Shown here: positions 51,841-59,773 of the stretch, one piece after another | How the letters are laid out: each line of letters begins with the position of its first letter | Position numbering within the stretch: position 1 is the stretch's first letter | Assembly: GCF_005217455.1 (NCBI RefSeq) | Contig: NZ_SZPQ01000023.1 | Location: forward strand, 35,671 to 99,670 | DNA: 64,000 nucleotides | Direction of reading: 5' to 3' | Origin: Martelella alba | Lineage (GTDB): Bacteria; Pseudomonadota; Gammaproteobacteria; Enterobacterales; Enterobacteriaceae | Translations under genes and position numbers: made by a program | Notes under the pieces: model-generated | Told to the model about the DNA's origin: nothing | The model's database searches: none | The model's input: only the letters and a program-made list of their open reading frames with translations

Positions 51841-52256
51841 GGCGGCGATGCCATCCTTATTAGTGTCGATTCGTTAAACGATTTCCCGCTTCGCCGGCGC
51901 CGTGCGCGGACAACGGGATATCAACCAGTTAACAGCATATCATGTTTGCCGACCACTCCCCCAGGGCTTAAAACAGGAAAACCGCGCCGGATTTACGGCC
52001 GCGCCGCGCCGTCCGCATCCGCCCGCCGAAAATCGGTCTGTCCGGACGTCATGAGGCCTCGCTGGGCGAAAAAGTACTGTCGATGGATTTAAACACAGGC
52101 CGTCAACCGCGCGAATGGCGTCGTGACCGGCCGGCAAGCGCACCGACAGGTGATGAAAAGAGTGTTTCGACATCCGTCGGCTTCTTTCGCCAATCTTTTC
52201 ATCATATACCCTAACTCATTCATATTGCAGCATGACGGCAAACAAGGAGAGAGGGT
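51841..52256. other. boundary between conserved backbone and accessory region
   Basis: 416 bp without a supported gene. It lies where glpE would be expected from E. coli gene order, but no rhodanese-like frame can be found. It should hold promoters for glpG (leftward) and for the 937-residue protein gene (rightward, after GGAGAG). Confidence 0.5.
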
Positions 52257-55070
52257 ATGTTGATCGAAGCGTCGGGCCGTAACAACATCTCTGACAGTTT
52301 ATATGGCAGTCTTCGCCACAATGGGGAATCTCGGCGATACATTCATGAATTTAATCGATTACTGGGGGATATCAAACATATCGGCAATGGCCGGCCAAAT
52401 GATTTCGCCGCGCCGCCGCGATTGGGGAGAAACCTGTCCAAAACGGCCCGCTGGATTTATTATTTTACACTGTCGCCCATAATGCATGCCGGCCCGCCTA
52501 AACAATCCCATGAGATTTCCACCCACCCGGTCGACAATCGGTCGCTCCGGCAACCCCGGACTTCGACGGAAACCTCCCCGCCTTCGCTGTTCAAGTCCGT
52601 TAACGGATCCTATCCGCCCCCCCTTTGGACCGGGCAACACCCATCAGGCAAGCTTAGGCGGAAAAGAGAGAGCATCGCACAGACGCCGACTTCCAACGAG
52701 GAAAGTATTACCCCCCGGTTGTTCCCCGCCGGCGTGGCGGATAATCATATCCTTGGCTATCTGTGGCAGAAAGGTTGGCTGCCCGCCGGGATGAGAATGT
52801 CCGACGTCGGGCTGATCAATATCCTTCTGGATGTCATTGAGCGTTTTCCCAGGGAGATTATCACACTGGCGAAAAGCCTGCTGGCGGGTTCCGGCATGTA
52901 TGGCGGACTGGATGGCGAGATTATCGATCAGGGCTATGCGACCGAAACCCTTCATGCCTGGATATCATCCAAACTGTTTCATCAAGGGTTACCCTTTTAT
53001 CTGGCAAAGCTATTTTCGGAATGCTGCCGGGAAGCGGCGATTTCAGGGCAATATTTTTGTCATCAAAACGCATTCCAGAAACTATTGCATCTCACAATAG
53101 ACCCTATCATGAGTTTTACCGAGACGTCTGAGCAGCCAGAGAGTATCACTCCCGCCGCACGGCAATATATTCTGGGGAAAATGGTATATCCGCTGCTACC
53201 GACATTAACACTGTGGCCTGAAGATGCGCCTCAGCAGATCAAAATGGGAACGGTAGAATGGGGTTATTATCACGTTGGCGCCAGCTATATGAATATCTCA
53301 CATCTGAACGTGCGACATCTCGACCTTGAAGAATACATTTCTCTCGGCATACTGCTGGAGACCATGCTATCCTCAACCGTGCTGGCCCCTTCGCTGATTC
53401 GGCTTTTCCATATTCCTGCGCTGTTCGCTTATATTCAACGTCACCCATTTACACAAAACAATTTACAATCGATCGATATCATGCAGGATGGCGTGGTGAA
53501 ATCCGACATCATGGAAGAGTTTTTTTCTGCGTGTGATGAATGGAATATGCTGAAAAACCCGCCATCCTGCTACGATGAAATCGTTAAAACATACAAGACC
53601 CGGACACAGTTGGCACAAGAAATTCTGACATCCACTTGCCGGTTCGAAGAAGGTAAAGACATCTCTTCTCTCATTAGCAATTACAAATTATTCCCCGGCA
53701 GCAGTTTTTGCTGGGATAATGTCATACCAGGTAAGGAGCGATCCCGCGCATTGCCTCATCTTGATGAGCTATTCCAGCACCAGAACGTGCTGATCGCCAA
53801 TGCCTATTATGTCGTTCATAAAATGCTGGTTCATGAAATGTTGAACGAACTCGGATCAGCGGATGTCGCCTTTCTCGCCGATGCGACCATCGTCGAGATG
53901 AACGCCAGCTTCCGCCATGATAGGATGCCGGTGACCGCATGGGGCTATTTATCCCAGATGGAGTATAATCATTTACATCTTCCGAGAGGCATCAAGATTT
54001 ATTCAGCAACGCGGGAGGGCGAAGAGCGTTGTTATGCCATACACAGCGACCATTTCATCGATTTGCTGGTGCGGGTGGACAGAAACATTGACTGGTATAG
54101 CAACTTAATTGAAAGCGATATCTCGCAGATAGACAAAAAACATTTGCAGTTGGTTCTCTCGCCCACCCTGCGCGGGAAAATGAAGGCGGCGGATCAGCGC
54201 CTGGAATACTTCGTCAGCAAGTTGGCCCGTGTCCATCAGAAAGTCTTTTTGCGCAAGATACAGGATTATGGCTACGACTCCACCTTTTTCCAGAAAGTTA
54301 AAAATTTTCTATACTCCTTGATCCCTTTGCGCGATTGCGTGAATCACATACGCTTTAAAGAGGAGGAACAAGCCGTGGTAACCTGCTCGGCTGATATCGT
54401 TGCCTTATTACCCCTAGTGGGTAAGGGACTTAATATCGCTGCCAAGGCATCAATGCTACTGCATTTTCGCACGTGGATCATTATGCAAAAGGCATTCTCT
54501 AGCTTTGCATTGCGGGAAACACTGCATTATGCCATGGAAAAGAGCCTTATTACACTACCCAAATATTCATTACTCCCGATTGCGCAAAACTTGAATAGAA
54601 AAGCACTGAGTGCCTATGCTGTGGAAGTGATTAAATTATTCGATCCCGGGATTGAAAGCCTGGTCGCATTGAAACGTATTTTATCCAAAAATATTTTTTT
54701 GGTGATCAAAGCGACAAGATACCGACATCCGGTATTGGAAAGGCTTTACCACATTATGGAGCCGCATTTTCGTATCAGTTATGAGGCTGCCAGTGGTAAC
54801 ATTGATAAGTTGGCATACCTATCGGGCTCCAGACAACAAATTCCCATTGAAAAACTAATTGGAGATAAATTTGAAGGTAAAGAAGTTTACCTTCGTATTG
54901 ATCCGGGCACCGGCCGAATTTATGGCACAAAATATATCCTGACGGAGGATAATCTGCTGGAAGCCATTATTACCCCCAAGTTTCCCTTTTTGAAGCATAG
55001 TCGAAAACGGCATTTGGACGAGTTTTTATTCAGGCTGGCCAATAACACGCTTTGGACTGAGGGACGGTGA
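52257..55070 (+). CDS. large protein of unknown function, candidate secreted effector/toxin
   Basis: I do not recognise this 937-residue protein. It has no signal peptide. The first 160 residues are polar, rich in S, P, N and R and probably disordered (SLRHNGESRRYIHEF, PRTSTETSPPSLFKS), as in many type III effectors. The rest is mixed helical. A conserved-looking hydrophobic segment at about 690-745 (SLIPLRDCVNHIRFKEEE, then DIVALLPLVGKGLNIAAKAS) resembles, from memory, segments in large toxin-like proteins of Enterobacterales and Pseudomonas. The C-terminus has YLRIDPGTGRIYGTKYIL. No catalytic motif is evident. The 3' two thirds are more AT-rich than the backbone, which suggests horizontal origin. 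Effector function is inference. It begins after GGAGAG and stands alone between glpG and an IS66 gene. Confidence 0.75.
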   Translation: MLIEASGRNNISDSLYGSLRHNGESRRYIHEFNRLLGDIKHIGNGRPNDFAAPPRLGRNLSKTARWIYYFTLSPIMHAGPPKQSHEISTHPVDNRSLRQPRTSTETSPPSLFKSVNGSYPPPLWTGQHPSGKLRRKRESIAQTPTSNEESITPRLFPAGVADNHILGYLWQKGWLPAGMRMSDVGLINILLDVIERFPREIITLAKSLLAGSGMYGGLDGEIIDQGYATETLHAWISSKLFHQGLPFYLAKLFSECCREAAISGQYFCHQNAFQKLLHLTIDPIMSFTETSEQPESITPAARQYILGKMVYPLLPTLTLWPEDAPQQIKMGTVEWGYYHVGASYMNISHLNVRHLDLEEYISLGILLETMLSSTVLAPSLIRLFHIPALFAYIQRHPFTQNNLQSIDIMQDGVVKSDIMEEFFSACDEWNMLKNPPSCYDEIVKTYKTRTQLAQEILTSTCRFEEGKDISSLISNYKLFPGSSFCWDNVIPGKERSRALPHLDELFQHQNVLIANAYYVVHKMLVHEMLNELGSADVAFLADATIVEMNASFRHDRMPVTAWGYLSQMEYNHLHLPRGIKIYSATREGEERCYAIHSDHFIDLLVRVDRNIDWYSNLIESDISQIDKKHLQLVLSPTLRGKMKAADQRLEYFVSKLARVHQKVFLRKIQDYGYDSTFFQKVKNFLYSLIPLRDCVNHIRFKEEEQAVVTCSADIVALLPLVGKGLNIAAKASMLLHFRTWIIMQKAFSSFALRETLHYAMEKSLITLPKYSLLPIAQNLNRKALSAYAVEVIKLFDPGIESLVALKRILSKNIFLVIKATRYRHPVLERLYHIMEPHFRISYEAASGNIDKLAYLSGSRQQIPIEKLIGDKFEGKEVYLRIDPGTGRIYGTKYILTEDNLLEAIITPKFPFLKHSRKRHLDEFLFRLANNTLWTEGR

Positions 55071-55084
55071 CGCAATCGCTGCGA

Positions 55085-55125
55085 TATAGACTTCAAATAA
55101 TTCAAGTTTCATCGCGGCGGCAAGG
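55085..55125. repeat. dispersed intergenic repeat, left-half copy
   Basis: TATAGACTTCAAATAATTCA, then AGTTTCATCGCGGCGGCAAGG, resembles the left half of the repeat at 29588, 15 bp after the stop of the 937-residue protein. It is the third copy in the window; the right half is not evident. Confidence 0.5.
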
Positions 55126-55272
55126 AGACCCGCCGGGATACGCTGATATGCGACACCCGGTTCATCTTTTTCTTCATGATTTACAGCTAACGACGAATGT
55201 TTAAGCGGCTTTGACAATGCTTTACCACCGTTACTCTAGGATGCAGTCAATCAGCCCCCGGAGGACATTGCG

Positions 55273-55470
55273 ATGAGTAACAAATCCCCTTTAGCTCTCT
55301 TGTTCCTGTTCATCACGTTCGGCTCCCTTGCTAAAGATATCAGCCATTTAAAAGTACTCTCTTACCATCGAGGGGGCTTTAATAGCCATAACGCATTTGC
55401 GGATACCGCGGAAACACCGGATGAGCACATCAGGGAAAAGCAGACCAAAGCAACGCGGCAAGTCGCATAG
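55273..55470 (+). pseudogene. truncated secreted ORF next to the IS66 element
   Basis: A 65-codon frame with a ribosome site (GGAGG at long spacing) and an N-terminal signal peptide (MSNKSPLALLFLFITFGSLA). A short mature part (KDISHLKVLSYHRGGFNSHN) precedes polar sequence that may belong to the insertion. I do not recognise it. It is probably the 5' end of a secreted-protein gene cut by the transposon, but it could be a small complete gene. Confidence 0.35.
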
Positions 55471-55531
55471 GATAACGGCATTTTTCTTCGTTGCACGGTT
55501 GACCCGTTGGGGGGAAACAACACCAGACACC

Positions 55532-57236
55532 GCTTCGGCGGGCGGGTTAATCAAAACGGTTCTCAGCGTAGGGCAACAGTTCGCTGATCCGATTGCCGGG
55601 CCAGTCCGGTAGCCGGGCCAGTACTTCCCGCAGCCAGAGGTACGGGTCATGGCCGTTGAGTCTGGCTGTTTCCAGCAGGCTGAGGATAGCCGCCAGGCGC
55701 TGACCAGCGCGCAACGAACCGGCGAAAAGCCTATTTTTTCTACCTGCCGCCACTGGCCGCATCAGGTTTTCGCAGTGGTTGTTATCAATGGGCAACCGTC
55801 CATCCTCCAGATAACGCACCAGGGCCGGCCAGCGGTTGAGGGTGTAGTCCAACGCCTTGCTCAACCTGGAGTGCGGAACGGCCTGCGACTGTTGCAACAG
55901 CAGCCATTGATGGAAGGCCTCCATTTGCGGCTTGGCGTAGCGCTGCCGCCACCGGCGTTTTTTCACTGCCGGCCGGGCTTCGATTGTGCGCTCAAGCTGG
56001 TACAATCCACGGAGGATATTAAGGGCGTGTTTGACCACCGGGCTGGGGTTGGCGGTTAATGGTTCGGAAAACTTGCGCCGCACATGCGCCAGACAACCGG
56101 CTTCGGTCACCCGGCTCAGGTCGAACAGCGCCCGTCGGCCGGCATTACCGTCCACCACCAATGTGCCATGCCAGCCTTTGAGCACCTCACGGGCATAATG
56201 ACCGCCGCATCCCGGCTGACAATCATACAGGACGATGACCCGCCCGGCGTCCTGGACAGTGACATAAGCCCACAAATAACCGCGCTGGCTTTTACCGCGA
56301 ACGGCATCCAAAAGCAGGAGCGGGGTTTCATCGGCTTGTAGCACCGAGTGGCGCAGCAAGTCGCGGTGCAACGCCTCGGCCAATGGTCTGAGCGCCGCTC
56401 CCACCGCACCGAACCAGCCGGCCAGCGTGCTGCGAGAAATATCGGCGCCGCCGCGCTGATAGATATCCCGCTGGCGGTAAAGCGGCAGATGGTCAAGCGC
56501 TTTGGCGCATACCACCCGGGCCAACAGTCCCGGGCCGGGCTGGCCCGTTTCTATCAATTGCGCCGGCAGCGGCGCGCTGACCACGATGTCGCAGCGCGGA
56601 CAACCGAGCTGCGGGCGGATATGGCGATGAACGATAAAACGGTCGGGCGCATACTCCAGCCGTTCGCTGACCTCATCACGGATAAAACGCAGGGCGTGGC
56701 CGCAGCGCGGGCAGATATCCGTGGCCGGGGCCAGAAGGCTATCCTGGCGAGGCAACAGTGGCGACAGTGGCCGACGTTTGGGCCGTTCCGGCTTGTGGGC
56801 AGCTGCGCCGGGCAGTTGCGCCACCAGTTGCCGGGTGATATCAGCGGCGTCGGCATCAATATCCTCGTCGAACAGCTCGCGCTGCTCGCCGTGAAAGGCA
56901 TCGCTTTTGTGGCCGAAGCGCCAGCGACGGGCATTTTCCAGCGCCTCTTCCAACTGCCGGATATAGCGTGTCTGTGCCTGATTTTCCTGCGCCTGTCGTT
57001 CAAGGTCGGCGCGCAATGATGAGACAACGGCTTCCCGGGCCTGGATTTCCGACAGCAGTTTCAACGCCAGAGCGCGCAGGTCGTCGGGATTTTGTGAGGC
57101 AAGCAGCGAGTCGATATCCATGGGGCGATTTTAGCGAAATCACCGATTATTATCATTTAAAATCAATATATTGACTCACTTATTGGTTTATTTCCGTTGA
57201 GTGAGTGCAGGCCGCTGGCCTGTGTCCCGCCAAAGC
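55532..57236 (-). mobile_element. IS66-family element (single-transposase type), limits approximate
   Basis: It contains only tnpC, without the tnpA/tnpB accessory genes, as in the ISBst12-type subgroup. An imperfect inverted pair, GCTTCGGCGGG at 55532-55542 and CCCGCCAAAGC at 57226-57236, could be the ends. The 8-bp flanks do not match, so the true limits and the target duplication are unproven. Confidence 0.45.
55547..57121 (-). CDS. IS66-family transposase
   Basis: A 524-residue full-length TnpC. It has an N-terminal leucine-zipper-like region (LRADLERQAQENQAQTRYIR), a zinc-finger-like segment (CPRCGHAL ... LGCPRCDIVV) and the DDE domain. The first Asp lies in LQADETPLLLLD, the second in LVVDGNAGRRALFD and the Glu in NNHCENLMRPVAAGRKN. 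The CLAHVRRKF motif is typical of IS66. It appears complete and may be active if the element ends are intact. It is a different sequence type from the IS66 fragment at the right end of the window. Confidence 0.93.
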   Translation of the reverse strand: MDIDSLLASQNPDDLRALALKLLSEIQAREAVVSSLRADLERQAQENQAQTRYIRQLEEALENARRWRFGHKSDAFHGEQRELFDEDIDADAADITRQLVAQLPGAAAHKPERPKRRPLSPLLPRQDSLLAPATDICPRCGHALRFIRDEVSERLEYAPDRFIVHRHIRPQLGCPRCDIVVSAPLPAQLIETGQPGPGLLARVVCAKALDHLPLYRQRDIYQRGGADISRSTLAGWFGAVGAALRPLAEALHRDLLRHSVLQADETPLLLLDAVRGKSQRGYLWAYVTVQDAGRVIVLYDCQPGCGGHYAREVLKGWHGTLVVDGNAGRRALFDLSRVTEAGCLAHVRRKFSEPLTANPSPVVKHALNILRGLYQLERTIEARPAVKKRRWRQRYAKPQMEAFHQWLLLQQSQAVPHSRLSKALDYTLNRWPALVRYLEDGRLPIDNNHCENLMRPVAAGRKNRLFAGSLRAGQRLAAILSLLETARLNGHDPYLWLREVLARLPDWPGNRISELLPYAENRFD

Positions 57237-57264
57237 CTGATGACACACGTCCCCCCTACCCTCA

Positions 57265-57288
57265 CCATTGCCATTGCCATTGCCATTG
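57265..57288. repeat. CCATTG tandem repeat, four units
   Basis: Four perfect hexamers lie in the 361-bp gap between the transposase and the toxin gene. The rest of that gap (57290-57482) is a shortened copy of the CDI inter-module repeat (GTATCAACGTATTTCTCACC, then CTTATACGAAG) ending in the conserved hairpin. Confidence 0.8.
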
Positions 57289-57412
57289 CCCTCAACGCGC
57301 AATTTTCACGCGGCCAGACGTTTTTGCCCCAACAGTGTATCAACGTATTTCTCACCGGCGCTTATACGAAGCGATAAGTTTTCATACCGAGGCGATGGGG
57401 CGGGGAGCAGAG

Positions 57413-57448
57413 GGCAAGAGGTGCGCCAGGGATGGCGCGCCTCTTGCC
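57413..57448. repeat. conserved hairpin, copy 1 (after the RelE-like toxin)
   Basis: GGCAAGAGGTGCGCC pairs with GGCGCGCCTCTTGCC (14 of 15 plus one G-T) around a 6-nt loop. It lies 34 bp after the toxin stop. The same hairpin occurs at 61253-61289 behind an unrelated toxin. There is no U-run, so a role as recombination or processing site is as plausible as termination. Confidence 0.8.
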
Positions 57449-57482
57449 TGTCACCGTACCCCGCGACCTTAAAGAGGGCAAG

Positions 57483-57788
57483 CTAATGTCGGCGGTAACG
57501 GCTCACTATATTTCGCGCTGTATGCAGCAAACGCATGATACGCACTGCATTGGCGTTTACGGTGTACACCATGATGAACGGCAAGCGTGGTACAACAAGT
57601 TTGCGCTGGCGGGGCAACTTCCCTGCTTGTACCCCGGCTAGCGGAGTTTCTTCTAATAATGTCGCCATGGCATCAAGCTTTTCATCTACCGTACCGGCAA
57701 CCTCAACTCCCGCTTCTTGGCAGAGGTAGACATAGATAGCTTCTTTATCCGCCAACGCTTCTTTTTCCCATTGCACCACTGTTGTCAC
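57483..57788 (-). CDS. RelE/ParE-superfamily toxin
   Basis: A 101-residue basic protein with the RelE/ParE fold pattern: VVQWEKEALADKEAIYVYLC at the N-terminus, the central strand KLPRQRKLVVPRLPFIMVYT, and the C-terminal VRIMRLLHTARN. Toxins of this superfamily either cut mRNA on ribosomes or poison gyrase; which applies here cannot be told. The start overlaps the antitoxin stop by 4 bp (ATGA), the normal type II order of antitoxin first. The conserved hairpin follows. Confidence 0.88.
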   Translation of the reverse strand: MTTVVQWEKEALADKEAIYVYLCQEAGVEVAGTVDEKLDAMATLLEETPLAGVQAGKLPRQRKLVVPRLPFIMVYTVNANAVRIMRLLHTARNIVSRYRRH

Positions 57789-58069
57789 AGTTTTCCTTGC
57801 ATCGCGAGTCGTTTAAGTTTGTCCATTCGAACACGCATTTCTTCATGGCTCACGTATTCGCCTTGCCCAGATTCATCGCGTTCGAACGCTTCTTCTATTT
57901 GCCGCTCTAGCCAGTATTCATGCGCATGGCTTTGATGTTCCCGCTCATCTTCAGCAAGTTCTTCCGCACGCCGGCGCATCAGCTCTGTTAGACTCACTTT
58001 CTGTCTTTCCGCCGCCTGGGTCGCCAGACGCTTCGTCTCTTCATCTATTCGGAAGTGGATCGTGCTCAT
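57785..58069 (-). CDS. RelB/DinJ-like antitoxin
   Basis: A 94-residue protein with an N-terminal ribbon-helix-helix motif (STIHFRIDEETKRLATQAAE, then VSLTELMRRR) that should bind DNA for autoregulation. A long acidic C-terminal tail is expected to wrap the toxin. It begins 59 bp after an integrase tail on the same strand. The gap contains TGTGGTGTCATTTGTGTTGT-type repeats that could be its operator. Confidence 0.85.
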   Translation of the reverse strand: MSTIHFRIDEETKRLATQAAERQKVSLTELMRRRAEELAEDEREHQSHAHEYWLERQIEEAFERDESGQGEYVSHEEMRVRMDKLKRLAMQGKL

Positions 58070-58128
58070 TGGGGGCCCCTATTGTGGTGTCATTTGTGTT
58101 GTCATTTTACACATTGACCCCACTGTTG

Positions 58129-58222
58129 TCAGCTTTTGTGGCTGTCCGCTAATGCGCCGGTCTCATCTGGCTCTTGGACATTCTGCTCCTCTTGCGCCGT
58201 CAAGTCGGTCAGCAGCCCGTTT
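58129..58222 (-). pseudogene. C-terminal tail of a tyrosine integrase, truncated by an IS3 fragment
   Basis: Read on the minus strand, the last 30 codons before a TGA give NGLLTDLTAQEEQ and then a polar end. This aligns with the tail VGLLADLMAEENE of the integrase at 61960. Everything upstream is replaced by IS3-family sequence at about 58223. It therefore marks a second, almost fully lost integrase gene in the same place relative to a toxin-antitoxin pair. Confidence 0.7.
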
Positions 58223-58804
58223 AGCCGTAAAATTGTCGGTTACGAGGTCCATAAAGAGGAAAACGGCGAGCAGGCCGCCACGCTGCTGTACCGCACCGTA
58301 TTACGCGAACAGTGTTACCGGCATCCGTTGGTATTACACGCCGACAATGGCGCATCGATGAAATCCCAGACGTTGAAAGCGAAACTGGAAGAGCTGGGCA
58401 TTATGGGTTCACATAGCCGACCGCGAGTCAGCAACGATAATCCGTATGTGGAGTCGCTGTTCAGGACGCTGAAATATATTCCGTCGTGGCCGTCCTCAGG
58501 CGCCAAGGATCTGGATGACGCCCGGCGTTGGGTCGAGGGCTTCAGCCGGGGGTATAACGAAAAACACCGGCATGGAGCCATCGGTTATGTCACACCGGCA
58601 CAACGGCACCAGGGAAAAGATGTAAACCTGCCGGCAAAGCGAAAAGCGTTATACGAATCGGCCAGAAAAGCTCGACCAGAGCGGTGGTCAATGTCGTGCC
58701 GTCAATGGCAACGGGTCGAGGTAGTAATGCTGAATCCAGATAAGCCGGAAACCGGGCTAAAATCTACCGCGTAAAAATGAATAAGGGTGCCAACTTCGTT
58801 GACA
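58223..58804 (+). mobile_element. 3' fragment of an IS3-family insertion sequence
   Basis: It covers the second half of an orfB transposase and the right end. The end reads GGGTGCCAACTTCGTTGACA, a plausible IS3-type terminal repeat that finishes in TGACA at 58804. The left part with orfA is missing; the fragment joins directly to the integrase tail, so a deletion took the left end. Confidence 0.7.
58228..58774 (+). pseudogene. IS3-family orfB transposase, 5' truncated
   Basis: About 180 codons from KIVGYEVHKEENGEQAATLL to the stop. The second catalytic Asp (LVLHADNGASMKSQTLKAKL) and the Glu (SNDNPYVESLFRTLKY) of the rve DDE domain are present. The first Asp and the N-terminal region are lost, so it cannot transpose. 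The frame remains open upstream by chance. Confidence 0.85.
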
Positions 58805-59026
58805 GCTACCGTGTGCCCCGCCGGGTAACATGGCTAAACCGACCCTCCCCGCCAGATGAGCCGATACCTTGGCGTTCCCTTCCGCGATATCCCCGGCAAG
58901 CTGGGCTTTTTCATCTGTACCTGCGTCCGGTATCTCACCCAGCCACATTCCCAGCCCGGAACCCGCTGCCGCACCGCCCAGGAAGTTATTCTCCACAACA
59001 ATGCACTCTGACGAGCATCCCTGCAT
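58805..59026 (-). pseudogene. orphan CdiA-CT (VENN) fragment truncated by the IS3 element
   Basis: Read leftward, the frame starts MQGCSSECIVVENNFLGG, containing the VENN motif that marks the border of the variable CdiA C-terminal toxin. About 60 further residues follow (GEIPDAGTDEKAQLAGDIAE, then AHLAGRVGLAML) before it runs into the IS3 end. The toxin domain proper and its immunity gene are missing. It is preceded by repeat copy A, as the intact module is by copy B. Confidence 0.7.
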
Positions 59027-59029
59027 ATT

Positions 59030-59520
59030 TAGCCACTTTTCCCTGTTCAGTCAGTGGGTTACCTTCCGTTTTTACTACTGCTTCCTCCCCCAGGAAGACG
59101 AAGACCCCGACGCGCGTTTTTCGCCTCGTCGCGTGGTCTTGCCTTAACAGATTATCAACGTGTTTCTCTACGGTGTGTATACAGGCAAGGGGTTTTTACA
59201 CCGAAGCGGTGAGCTGGGTCACAGCTTGCGACGCACAGGATGTGCTAGTGCCGCGAAGCACATGGATGTGCGAGAGCGGCCTGTGACCCGGCGAACCGTC
59301 TGCCGGGCGCGGGCTGGCGAAGCCCGCAAGCGACGCCCTGCGGCGCTCGGTAACACGGAAGGTTGAGTGAGCACCAAGCCTGCATGACCGCGCCGGGCCG
59401 GGGTGGGGGGCGTAAGCTGGCCGGAACGAGAACGAGCTAGGCGCGCAGCGACTGCGAGCCGTGACGGGCAGACGAAGCCGGGCGGGCATTAAGCCCTTGA
59501 GCGGAGGCCGTCAGGCCGAC
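59030..59520. repeat. CDI inter-module repeat, copy A
   Basis: A long, GC-rich non-coding stretch shared with copy B (60672-61115). Both contain CACTTTTCCCTGT next to the VENN start and TATCAACG-TTTCTC. Further shared blocks are GCCGGGCG-GGGC, GCATGACCGCGCCGG, GTAAGCTGGCCGGAACG, GCGCAGCGACTGCG and GGCCGTCAGGCCGAC. By eye the right 260 bp are roughly 80 percent identical. Copy A lies between the immunity candidate and the truncated VENN module. No gene is supported inside it. Confidence 0.8.
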
Positions 59521-59539
59521 AAACCTACTACTTGTATTT

Positions 59540-59773
59540 TCATACATTTCTATAATAAAAGAACCATATTATCAGCCCAATAGGATATCCAATCAGAGAT
59601 ATCTTGAAGCAGAGCAGTGTATCCATCATTGAAATTGGGAATTTATTATTTATATCCCAAGTTAACCATGCCCCTAGTAATCGGCCAAACATAGTCAAAA
59701 TAAACATCAGCAATGGCATGGTGATGCATAGATATATGCAAAAAACTAATGATCTTTTACTATTTATCATCAT
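59540..59773 (-). CDS. small membrane protein, candidate CdiI immunity protein
   Basis: A 77-residue, AT-rich, unknown protein with two clear membrane helices (about 9-30, SLVFCIYLCITMPLLMFIL; and 52-73, LIGYPIGLIIWFFYY). Its ATG at 59773 has a perfect ribosome site (GGAGGT, 4-nt spacing) and lies inside the end of the toxin gene, so the two are co-expressed. Immunity proteins follow their CdiA-CT toxin directly, and those against membrane-active toxins are often small membrane proteins. Immunity function is inferred from position and topology. Confidence 0.7.
   Translation of the reverse strand: MMINSKRSLVFCIYLCITMPLLMFILTMFGRLLGAWLTWDINNKFPISMMDTLLCFKISLIGYPIGLIIWFFYYRNV

Noticed and set aside
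55532..57236. target-site duplication for the IS66 element
   Set aside because: The 8-bp flanks of the best inverted pair do not match, so the element limits cannot be claimed.
57240..57290. CRISPR-like short repeats
   Set aside because: The hexamer repeat has no spacers, and no cas genes are present. No CRISPR array was found in the window.
58136..58230. N-terminal part of the IS3 orfB frame
   Set aside because: This segment is the complement of the integrase tail, not transposase; the real transposase similarity begins near SRKIVGYEV.
59196..59489. 97-codon and similar frames inside repeat A and B
   Set aside because: The same region is open in several frames because of high GC. Repeat conservation does not follow a codon pattern by eye.
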